Assembly (NCBI GenBank): GCA_002309855.1
Contig: DBYD01000019.1
Location: 8,375 to 18,737 of the forward strand
Source of the DNA: Bacteroidales bacterium UBA1195
GTDB lineage: Bacteria; Bacteroidota; Bacteroidia; Bacteroidales; WCHB1-69
Length of the DNA stretch: 10,363 nucleotides
Reading direction: 5' to 3'
A program made the translations under genes and the position numbers. Every line of letters begins with the position of its first letter. Positions within the stretch are counted from its first letter, which is position 1. The notes under the pieces are model-generated. The model saw only the letters and a program-made list of their open reading frames with translations. It made no database searches and was not told the DNA's origin. Below are positions 1-6,824 of this stretch, piece by piece.

Positions 1-2
1 TA

Positions 3-1094
3 ATGGATTCTCTGTTAGATAAGTTAGAACTGATTTACAAACGCTGGCTGGAGATCGGCGAGGAGATTACAAAACCGGAGGTGGTGGCGGACATGAAGAA
101 GTTCGTCAAGCTGAGCAAGGACTACAAGGACCTGCAGGCGGTGGTGGACGCATACCAGCAGTACAAGAATGTGCTGGGTAATATCCAGAATGCGAAGGAT
201 GTCATTGCCAATGAGAAGGATGAGGAATTCCGCACCATGGCCAAGGAGGAGCTTGTCACCCTAAACGAAACATGCGCGAAGCTGGAGGAGGAGATAAGGC
301 TGCTGCTGATTCCGGCCGATCCGCAGGACGGCAAGAACGCCATTGTGGAGATTCGTGCCGGCACCGGCGGTGACGAGGCCAGCATTTTCGCGGGCGACCT
401 CTACCGCATGTACACCCACTATTGTGAGGCGAAGGGATGGAAAATCGAGGTGGCCTCCATGACGGAGGGTACGGTTGGCGGTTTCAAGGAGATTGTGTTC
501 AACGTTATCGGCAGCGGTGCCTATGGCCTGATGAAGTATGAGTCGGGCGTGCATCGCGTGCAGCGTGTGCCGCAGACTGAGACCCAGGGTCGTGTGCATA
601 CCTCCGCCGCCTCAGTGGTGGTTCTGCCGGAGGCTGACGAGTTTGACGTCGATCTGAAGGAGAAGGATATCCGTAAGGACACCTACTGCGCATCCGGCCC
701 CGGCGGACAGTGCGTGAACACCACCTATTCGGCGGTAAGGCTCACCCACATCCCGACCGGCATCGTGGTGGCAATCCAGGACGAGAAGTCCCAGATCAAG
801 AATCTGGAGAAGGCTATGAAGATTCTGCGTACCCGTGTCTTCGAGCGTGAATATCAGAAATATCTGGACGAGGTTTCCTCAAAGCGGAAGACCATGGTCT
901 CCACCGGCGACCGCTCCGCAAAGATCCGCACATACAACTATCCGCAGAACCGTGTGACCGACCACCGCATCAACTACACCATGTACAACCTCACCAATTT
1001 TGTCAACGGGGATATTCAGGACATGATTGAGGCGCTGCAGGTGGCCGAGAATGCCGAAAGGCTGAAGGCATCTGTGGAGGAATCCGCCGCCTGA
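3..1094 (+). CDS. prfA: Peptide chain release factor 1 (RF1)
   Basis: RF1 recognises UAA and UAG in the ribosomal A site and triggers hydrolysis of peptidyl-tRNA in the cytoplasm. The 363-residue product is of normal family length. It has a helical N-terminal domain (about 1-105) and the RF-1 core with RAGTGGDEA near 118-126. The stop-codon recognition tripeptide of the PxT class is PQT at 190-192, which separates it from RF2 (SPF). The catalytic GGQ is at 234-236 within SGPGGQCVNTT, and a conserved C-terminal block STGDRSAKIRTYN is near 300-312. The ATG at position 3 fits the usual RF1 N terminus, so the gene is probably complete although its upstream region lies outside the window. The stop codon overlaps the ribD start, so the two are probably co-transcribed and translationally coupled. 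Assignment is very secure. Confidence 0.97.
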   Translation: MDSLLDKLELIYKRWLEIGEEITKPEVVADMKKFVKLSKDYKDLQAVVDAYQQYKNVLGNIQNAKDVIANEKDEEFRTMAKEELVTLNETCAKLEEEIRLLLIPADPQDGKNAIVEIRAGTGGDEASIFAGDLYRMYTHYCEAKGWKIEVASMTEGTVGGFKEIVFNVIGSGAYGLMKYESGVHRVQRVPQTETQGRVHTSAASVVVLPEADEFDVDLKEKDIRKDTYCASGPGGQCVNTTYSAVRLTHIPTGIVVAIQDEKSQIKNLEKAMKILRTRVFEREYQKYLDEVSSKRKTMVSTGDRSAKIRTYNYPQNRVTDHRINYTMYNLTNFVNGDIQDMIEALQVAENAERLKASVEESAA

Positions 1095-2170
1095 TGTTTT
1101 GCCAACAGGATGAGATGTTCATGCGCCGCTGCCTTGAAATCGCAAGGCACGGCATCGGTCATGCCGCCCCAAATCCCATGGTGGGCGCGGTGATTGTGCA
1201 TGAGGGTAAAATCATAGGGGAGGGTTTCCATGCCCGCTGCGGCGGCCCTCACGCTGAAGTGGAGGCCGTGCGTTCGGTACGGCATTCGGAACTGCTTCCG
1301 CAATCAACACTTTATGTGAGTCTGGAGCCCTGCTGCCATTACGGCAAGACCCCGCCCTGCTCGGAACTTATTCTTAAACACCGTATTCCGAAGGTGGTGG
1401 TGGCCTGTAGCGACCCGAATCCGCAGGTGGCTGGCAAAGGTATAAGCCGTCTGCGCGAAGAGGGTTGCGAGGTGGTGACAGGCGTGCTTGAGGCTGAAGC
1501 CCGTGAACTTAACCGCCGTTTCTTCACCTTTCAGGAAAAAAGGCGGCCATACATTATATTGAAATGGGCGCAGAGTTTGGACGGCTTCATGGATGTGGCG
1601 CGGGACGGCAGTGAACCGGAATCATATTGGATCACCAACGATGCGCTGAAAATCCGTGTGCACCAGTGGCGGGCGGAGGAGCCTGCAATCTGGGTGGGGG
1701 CGAACACCATCCTGAACGACAATCCGCAGCTGAATGTCCGCCATGCCGCAGGCCGTCAGCCGCTGCGTGTGGCCTGCTTCAATCCGCTGCCGGCGGAGCC
1801 GGAGCGCTACCGCCTTTTCGACGGGCAGCAGCCCACGCTTGTGTTTGTGCCGGAGCCGCATCCGCAGGCTGAAAATCTTGAGTATTGCGTTGTGCCGTTC
1901 CCTGAACGCGCAAAAGGGGAGCTTTTCCCCAAGGAATGGCTGGGGATGATTCTCCATGAACTTTACGAAAGGCAGGTGCAGTCCGTGCTGGTTGAAGGTG
2001 GCCGCGTGCTGTTGGATAGCCTGCTCTCCGCCGGACTATGGGACGAGGCGCGGGTGCTTACGGGCAGCGTGACGCTCCGTCGCGGCATGGAGGCACCGAC
2101 GCTTCCGCAACAGCCCGAATCAACGGAGGTTGTGCAGGACAACCGCATACTTTACTGTCGGAACCGCTAA
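1094..2170 (+). CDS. ribD: Bifunctional diaminohydroxyphosphoribosylaminopyrimidine deaminase / 5-amino-6-(5-phosphoribosylamino)uracil reductase
   Basis: RibD carries out two successive riboflavin-synthesis steps: Zn-dependent deamination of the pyrimidine ring, then NADPH-dependent reduction of the ribosyl side chain. The 358-residue protein has both domains. The deaminase domain (about 5-148) shows PNPMVGAV (26-33), the HAE zinc/catalytic motif (His53, Glu55) and the PCC...PPC zinc cysteines (Cys80, Cys89). The reductase domain (about 152-355) shows KWAQSLDG (157-164), NPQL (210-213) and the EGG motif (301-303). The start at 1094 is favoured because it places DEMFMRRC close to the N terminus, as is usual for relatives, and because it overlaps the prfA stop by one base. 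No ribosome-binding site is obvious, which is normal for Bacteroidota. The gene ends inside a terminator hairpin. No other riboflavin gene lies nearby, so the pathway is dispersed here. Confidence 0.95.
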   Translation: MFCQQDEMFMRRCLEIARHGIGHAAPNPMVGAVIVHEGKIIGEGFHARCGGPHAEVEAVRSVRHSELLPQSTLYVSLEPCCHYGKTPPCSELILKHRIPKVVVACSDPNPQVAGKGISRLREEGCEVVTGVLEAEARELNRRFFTFQEKRRPYIILKWAQSLDGFMDVARDGSEPESYWITNDALKIRVHQWRAEEPAIWVGANTILNDNPQLNVRHAAGRQPLRVACFNPLPAEPERYRLFDGQQPTLVFVPEPHPQAENLEYCVVPFPERAKGELFPKEWLGMILHELYERQVQSVLVEGGRVLLDSLLSAGLWDEARVLTGSVTLRRGMEAPTLPQQPESTEVVQDNRILYCRNR

Positions 2171-2185
2171 GGTTCCATTTTTTTT
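2160..2185 (+). terminator. Intrinsic terminator of prfA-ribD
   Basis: A 6-bp perfect stem GGAACC/GGTTCC (2160-2165 and 2171-2176) encloses a 5-base loop GCTAA and is followed by A and eight T residues (2178-2185). The ribD TAA stop (2168-2170) lies in the loop. The T tract follows only on the plus strand, so it should stop transcription from prfA-ribD. It would not work the same way for the convergent minus-strand transcription unit. Confidence 0.75.
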
Positions 2186-2212
2186 GCCTTTACAGATGTT
2201 CCGCGGAGGCGG

Positions 2213-4171
2213 TTATTTGTTCATGTTCAAATCTTTGGACATGCTTACGCCTTTGGAGCTCCTGATGCTGAGCATTTCGGCATGTGGGCTCTCCACCACG
2301 CCCAGCCCGTATATGCGTGCATTCTTGATTTTGTCGGCCAAAAGCAGGCAGGGCGCACCGTTGAGGGAGTCGTAGTCGTATGGGTTGGGCGAGCCGACTA
2401 ATATTGCGCCCTCGCGCAGTTCTATGTCAACGTTGCTGCGGAGGTGCAGCGTGCCGGTGAGGTAGCGTCCGACACTGAACACCAACGTGCCGCCGCCCTG
2501 TTCCGCCAGATAGTCGATGGCCGCCTGGATGCTCCGTGTGTTGAGCGTGGTGCCGTTTGAGACAACGTTGAACTGTGTCGCGTTGATGCGCGGCCCGTCG
2601 CGATAGACGGTCGAGGCAAGTCCCGCACCCGCGTCTGCTGGCGGGTCGCTGATGTTAAGCTGCTTGTAGTACGGATTGTCCTCATACAGCACAATCTGGT
2701 TCTTGCCCGGCGCATCGGGCTGTTCTGTGCGGACCTTGTTAAGCTGCAGGCCGGTCACGTCGTCGGCCACGATGCAGGGGCGGTAGTCCTTGCCCTCCAC
2801 GCGCATCACCACGTTGTTGAGCATGATGTTGTCGGCGTGGCGGATGTACAGTCCCCACGCAGGCAGCTCCTTGAACATTGAGAATTCGGGGTACTGCCTC
2901 TCACGTTGCGGCATGGAGGCCAGCTCCTTCGCCGAGCAGCCCTGGTATGCGTAGCTGCTGTCGGCATTTCCCGGATATACTATCGTGATGTTTTCCAGGC
3001 GTATGTTCTGGATGCGGTGACCCGGCGTGCCGATGATGCTGCTGGGCGAGATGTTCCGCGGCAGATCCTCGACCGGCCCTTCGTAGCTGTAGCCGAAATC
3101 GGGTTTTTCAAATGGCACCTCCGCATACATGTTGCGGATGGTGATGTTGCGCAGGCATGGGGTCAGCTTCTCGTTGGTGTTGCGTTCCGAAAAGCGGAGG
3201 AAAATAGGGTTGCCGGTGTGGTAGCTGCGCAGGCTGTCGATGTAGATGTCCTCCAGTATGCCGCCATCCACGCAGGCGACGGTGATCGCGCTGCGGTAGG
3301 TGTCAAAGATGGTGATGTCCTTGAAGCGGAAATTGCGGAACACGCCCCGGGTCATGGTGCCGAACTTTATGCCGTTGGCGCTGCTGCGCCCGGTGCAGTG
3401 CTCCACCACCACATTCTCGCTCACGCCGTCCTTGCTGTGGCTCTTGAAGCAGAACACATCGTCGGCGGCATCCATGTAGCAGTGGCGTATGATCACATTC
3501 TGGCAGTCCACAATGTCGATGCCATCGTTGTTCCAGAATGATTTGGAGTCCACGGTGACATGCTCCACAAGCAGGTTGCGGCACTGGTCGTACTGCTGGT
3601 TCCAGCTGGCCGGATCCTTCAGCGTGATGCCGCTGATGGTCACATTCTCGCATTCGCGGAAGTGGATGTTCTCCGGACGGTTCTCCCCGGCAGGGCGGTC
3701 GTATTTCAGCGGGTCCTTTATCTTGCCTTCGTGGATGAGGCGCACCACATTGTAGGCCACCTCAATGCCTCGGCAGTCGATAACGCCCTTGCCGGTGATG
3801 GCCACATCATGCTGTTTGATGGCGAAGATGAATGAGGTCCAACGGCAGTAGGGGTCCTTCACATAGTCCAGCGGATTGAGCGAACCCAGCAGGGTCGCGC
3901 CCTCCTCAAGGTGAAGCGTGACGTTGCTCTTCAGGTAGAGCGTGCCGCAGACATGCCGCCCGGGTTCAATCACGACCCTTCCGCCGCCGTTGGCGTTGGC
4001 CGCGTCGATGGCCTTCTGGATGGCCTGGGTGTTCAGGGTGATGCCGTCCCCCTTGTCGCCGTAGTCTCGGGCCGGGAAATCGGTGGTCTGCACTTTTGAC
4101 TGTGCGCCGCCCGCCCATGGGAGCAGCATGAGGGTCAGCAGGATGACGAATTTTTTGGTCCGTGTTTTCAT
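2213..4171 (-). CDS. Secreted right-handed beta-helix protein, GH28-like (polygalacturonase superfamily), with a partial second unit
   Basis: From the ATG at 4171 this is a 652-residue protein with a clear signal peptide (KTRTKK, a hydrophobic stretch, cleavage after GGA near residue 23). It is therefore exported. Residues 31-101 form the pectate-lyase-3/GH28 entry unit (DYG, QAIQKAID, GTLYLKSNVTLHLEEGATL), followed by beta-helix coils to about 480. GH28-like acidic residues appear as NNDGID (214-219) and ADD (236-238). The usual GHG histidine site reads SANG (264-267), and an arginine is at 293 in YRSA. GH28 enzymes cleave galacturonan-type glycosidic bonds, but the altered site leaves substrate and activity open. 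Residues 529-601 repeat the entry unit, and the protein ends about 50 residues later without another helix. An in-frame ATG at 4192 (seven residues longer) is an alternative start. It lies about 30 bases after lptD, so the two are likely co-transcribed. Confidence 0.85.
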   Translation of the reverse strand: MKTRTKKFVILLTLMLLPWAGGAQSKVQTTDFPARDYGDKGDGITLNTQAIQKAIDAANANGGGRVVIEPGRHVCGTLYLKSNVTLHLEEGATLLGSLNPLDYVKDPYCRWTSFIFAIKQHDVAITGKGVIDCRGIEVAYNVVRLIHEGKIKDPLKYDRPAGENRPENIHFRECENVTISGITLKDPASWNQQYDQCRNLLVEHVTVDSKSFWNNDGIDIVDCQNVIIRHCYMDAADDVFCFKSHSKDGVSENVVVEHCTGRSSANGIKFGTMTRGVFRNFRFKDITIFDTYRSAITVACVDGGILEDIYIDSLRSYHTGNPIFLRFSERNTNEKLTPCLRNITIRNMYAEVPFEKPDFGYSYEGPVEDLPRNISPSSIIGTPGHRIQNIRLENITIVYPGNADSSYAYQGCSAKELASMPQRERQYPEFSMFKELPAWGLYIRHADNIMLNNVVMRVEGKDYRPCIVADDVTGLQLNKVRTEQPDAPGKNQIVLYEDNPYYKQLNISDPPADAGAGLASTVYRDGPRINATQFNVVSNGTTLNTRSIQAAIDYLAEQGGGTLVFSVGRYLTGTLHLRSNVDIELREGAILVGSPNPYDYDSLNGAPCLLLADKIKNARIYGLGVVESPHAEMLSIRSSKGVSMSKDLNMNK

Positions 4172-4203
4172 TTCAATGCGGTGTTTGTTCATTATGATGT
4201 TGT

Positions 4204-6720
4204 CTAATAGTTGGTGTAGTCCTTGTTCACGTTCCATTTCAGGCTCTGGAGGGTGCTTGCCTTCACGTTGATGTGGAACTGGAAACCGCGGTAGTAGCCG
4301 AAGGGCCGCCACTGGAATGCCATTGTCCAGCAGTGCAGGTCGCGCGTTATGTCGAATGAGGAGGCGGAGACCTTCTTGGTTGTGAAGTCGTATCCGGAGG
4401 TGAAGCCGACCGCCCATTTCCTGGTCACATCAACCCGCCCGTTTATGTTGACGGTGTTGGTGACGGTCTTGTTGTAGCGGTTGCGGTCCAGAACCAGCAT
4501 GTTATAATAGTTGTAGTTGTCAGAAAGATTATAGTTCAGCGAGTAGGATAACGACAAGTTCCAGTTGAAGGCCGATCCCCCCGTATTCCAACGCTTGAAG
4601 TTGGAGGGGCCAAGCTGGTAGCTGAAGCTGAGGTTGGCGGCGGTGGAGGAGAGCCTGAAAAGCCTGTGGTTCTTTTCCCATTCAAACTGGTTCGTGCGTA
4701 TGCCCGCATCGCTGATTACGTAAGGGTCAAAATAGATGTTGAAGTTCAGATAGATTTTTTTGAACAGCGTGGTCCGTCCCGAAACTGTGACGGGCGTCCA
4801 GTTCATCGAATCGGCCATCATGTTGTAGGAGGTCGAGAGGTTCAAGCTCTCAAGCAGCGTCACCTTATCTATGCCGTTTTCCGAAGTGTCCTTACGCTTG
4901 CGGACCTTCATCTCCAACTTGTTGCCGATGCTGAAGCTTGCGAATGCGCTGCTGCGGTCGGCAGGCGTGCCGTAAAGGAACCCCTCGATGGGTGCGTATG
5001 TGATGGTCTGCCCCGTGGTTGAATCCAGATATGAGTCGAAAATGCGCCGGTTGATGAAGGGAGAGTAGGTGAAACTGGCTGATGGCGTGATTTCGTGCCG
5101 CATCGCCTTCAGCCAATTGCCCTTATATTGGAACATCCCGTAAAGGGTGGTGCGCAGTGTGGATGAGTAGGACATCTGGTGGGTGGCGAAAAATCCGAAT
5201 ACCGTGTCGCGGGCGATGATTGCATTGTGTAGGCTGTCGGTGCCTGCGTACCGGCGGTAGGCCCCCTTGAACTGCCAGTTTTCTGTCCAGTTTATGGTGT
5301 TGTTCCAGTCGATGTGTTTCAACACCTTGATGGTGGAGGAGAGGGGGATGGAATGTGTCATGCCGCTGCGCATCTTGTCGAACATTGCCGGTTTCATGAA
5401 GAGCGAGTCGGTGGTCTGAACGCTGTTGCTCATGCTGAGGTTGTAGGAGAGCGAAATGTTCTCATACCAGCGTATCTTGCCTACAATCTCCTTGCGCCGG
5501 AGTGGGTAGAAGGTGCTTATGTTGTAGTTGACATTTGGCAGGTTAAGGTTTATTACCCCGGTTGAGACGTTTTGCGAAAGGCTGGCGTTAATTCCAAGAC
5601 TGTGCAGGCTGCCGAATGAGGTGGAGAAGCTCACGGTGGAGTTGTAGTTGCTGTTCACATAGTTGTTAAGGTCGGTGATGTTGTTTTTGTTATAGGAGCT
5701 GGTCTGGTAGTTCACGTCGGCTGAAAAGCGGTTTGTCGGGTGCGCCTTGCTGTCCTGGCTGTGTTTCCATGTTACGCGGACATCCTGTGCGGTGTAGTAG
5801 GTGGGGGTTTTGGGCTCGCCCCGGCGTGTCAGGCTGTAGGAGGTGTAGAAGTTTCCCTTGTATTTGTAACGCCGGTAGTAGTTCGAGTTCAGGTTTACGG
5901 CGAACGAGCCGCGCAGGTAGAGGTCGGTGGTGAGGGCGAGATCGATGCAGTCGTTGAAGGCGTAGTAGATGCCGAACCCCTGCAGGTAGAAGCCAAGCTC
6001 CGCCGATTCCCCGTAGGTCGGGGTCAGGATGCCGTTCTTCCGCTTTTTTGCACTGTTGGGCAGCAGACTGAATGGCAGTCCGACAGGTATTGGTATGTCA
6101 CGGATTTCAGGATGGATAAATTTTGTTACAATCACATTGTGTGGAATCACTTTCCCCTTTGTGAACACAAAACCGAAGTGCGGATGTTCCAGATTACAGG
6201 TCGTATATACGCCGCGCCGTACAAATGTGACCGAATCGTTCACCTTTTTGATGACCTCCCCATGCAGAATGCCGTCACCCTCCTGCGTTATAACATTGTA
6301 CACGATTCCCTGTTTGCTCTGAAGGTTGTATCCTATGCTGTTCGCGTAGAATGTGGAGCTTTTCTGCTTGAACTCAGGTTTTCCCTGAATGACCCCGTTT
6401 GAATCCGGTGCACCGGTGGCGTATACCACTTGGCTGTCAAGATCCATGTGGATGTGGTCGGAAGTGAGTTCCACATCTTCGTAGACGACTTTGGTCTTAT
6501 TGAAAAGTGTCGCTCTTTTCCGTTTGATGTCTATCCGTACAGAGTCCGCCGCTTCGAATTGAATGGTCTCTTTCAGTGCGTCTTTGGAAAGAGGTATGGT
6601 GCTTTTCCGCTGCGCGGTATCGCTGTTTTGTGCCCTGACGGTTCCGTAAAAACAGTCCGGCAGCAGGGGCGTTATCCATAGAAGGATAAACAAATATTTC
6701 ACAAACAGCTGTTTATACAA
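4204..6720 (-). CDS. lptD: LptD-type LPS-assembly outer-membrane protein
   Basis: LptD is the outer-membrane barrel that receives lipopolysaccharide from the Lpt bridge and inserts it into the outer leaflet. This 838-residue form has a signal peptide (hydrophobic core 9-20, probable cleavage after VRA at 30) and an OstA/LptA-like beta-jellyroll region (about 52-165: FEAADSVRIDIKRKRATL, VVYEDVELTSDHI). Next come the TTCNLEHPHFGF motif (173-184) and the barrel entry GILTPTYGESAELGFYLQG (230-248). The long remainder is rich in alternating aromatic and polar strands and ends with WRPFGYYRGFQF-type barrel closure. This is the Bacteroidota version of the family. No in-frame ATG occurs before residue 92. 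TTG at 6720 or GTG at 6702 (giving MKYLFILLW...) must be the start, as an in-frame TGA lies ten codons upstream of the TTG. It is divergent from the amidase gene and followed by the beta-helix gene. Confidence 0.9.
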   Translation of the reverse strand: MYKQLFVKYLFILLWITPLLPDCFYGTVRAQNSDTAQRKSTIPLSKDALKETIQFEAADSVRIDIKRKRATLFNKTKVVYEDVELTSDHIHMDLDSQVVYATGAPDSNGVIQGKPEFKQKSSTFYANSIGYNLQSKQGIVYNVITQEGDGILHGEVIKKVNDSVTFVRRGVYTTCNLEHPHFGFVFTKGKVIPHNVIVTKFIHPEIRDIPIPVGLPFSLLPNSAKKRKNGILTPTYGESAELGFYLQGFGIYYAFNDCIDLALTTDLYLRGSFAVNLNSNYYRRYKYKGNFYTSYSLTRRGEPKTPTYYTAQDVRVTWKHSQDSKAHPTNRFSADVNYQTSSYNKNNITDLNNYVNSNYNSTVSFSTSFGSLHSLGINASLSQNVSTGVINLNLPNVNYNISTFYPLRRKEIVGKIRWYENISLSYNLSMSNSVQTTDSLFMKPAMFDKMRSGMTHSIPLSSTIKVLKHIDWNNTINWTENWQFKGAYRRYAGTDSLHNAIIARDTVFGFFATHQMSYSSTLRTTLYGMFQYKGNWLKAMRHEITPSASFTYSPFINRRIFDSYLDSTTGQTITYAPIEGFLYGTPADRSSAFASFSIGNKLEMKVRKRKDTSENGIDKVTLLESLNLSTSYNMMADSMNWTPVTVSGRTTLFKKIYLNFNIYFDPYVISDAGIRTNQFEWEKNHRLFRLSSTAANLSFSYQLGPSNFKRWNTGGSAFNWNLSLSYSLNYNLSDNYNYYNMLVLDRNRYNKTVTNTVNINGRVDVTRKWAVGFTSGYDFTTKKVSASSFDITRDLHCWTMAFQWRPFGYYRGFQFHINVKASTLQSLKWNVNKDYTNY

Positions 6721-6757
6721 TTCTATTTTTTTTAATAAAATATATTGTCAAATTGTC

Positions 6758-6765
6758 TAATTTTG
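6758..6765 (+). promoter_or_regulatory. Possible -7 element for the amidase gene (TAATTTTG)
   Basis: TAATTTTG matches the Bacteroidota sigma-ABfr -7 consensus TAnnTTTG and lies about 60 bases before the amidase ATG. I found no well-placed TTTG -33 element, so the match is weak. Its last four bases are part of the inverted repeat at 6762-6788. Confidence 0.35.
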
Positions 6766-6788
6766 TACCCGATTTGCATGGGTACAAA
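6762..6788. promoter_or_regulatory. Perfect inverted repeat in the divergent intergenic region (candidate operator)
   Basis: TTTGTACCC (6762-6770) and GGGTACAAA (6780-6788) form perfect 9-bp arms around a 9-base spacer. It is one of the few strong symmetries in the 104-base gap between the lptD-type gene and the amidase gene. It overlaps the plus-strand TAATTTTG motif and begins three bases from the minus-strand TACTTTTG motif. A dimeric regulator binding here could affect both promoters. There is no T tract next to the arms, so a terminator is unlikely. Its function is inferred from position and symmetry only. Confidence 0.5.
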
Positions 6789-6791
6789 TTG

Positions 6792-6799
6792 CAAAAGTA
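6792..6799 (-). promoter_or_regulatory. Possible -7 element for lptD (TACTTTTG on the minus strand)
   Basis: Read on the minus strand, 6799 to 6792 gives TACTTTTG followed by C, the same octamer as in front of the carbamate kinase gene. It matches TAnnTTTG and would give a leader of roughly 65-85 bases to the lptD start, depending on whether TTG or GTG is used. No convincing -33 TTTG is seen at the usual distance. Confidence 0.4.
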
Positions 6800-6824
6800 C
6801 GAAAAATATAATTAGAGAATACAG

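Noticed and set aside
2201..2212. Small hairpin CCGC/GCGG after the beta-helix gene stop on the minus strand
   Set aside because: It has only four base pairs and no T tract on the minus strand, so a terminator for that unit is not supported.
2906..3541. A 211-codon open frame on the plus strand opposite the beta-helix gene
   Set aside because: Its composition is Val/Ala/Asp-rich without family motifs, as expected for the reverse frame of a GC-rich gene. The opposite strand has a signal peptide and clear homology motifs.
4172..4417. Upstream in-frame extension of the beta-helix gene into lptD
   Set aside because: It would overlap the conserved C-terminal barrel of LptD and bury the signal peptide about 80 residues inside. 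The ATG at 4171 (or 4192) fits an exported protein.
5740..6402. A 220-codon open frame on the plus strand opposite lptD
   Set aside because: It shows no recognisable domain, and the LptD motifs on the minus strand run straight through it.
6703..6714. Perfect 12-base palindrome AAACAGCTGTTT next to the possible GTG start of lptD
   Set aside because: A 12-base palindrome is expected a few times by chance in 10 kb. It is coding if TTG at 6720 is the start, so it is too weak to call an operator.
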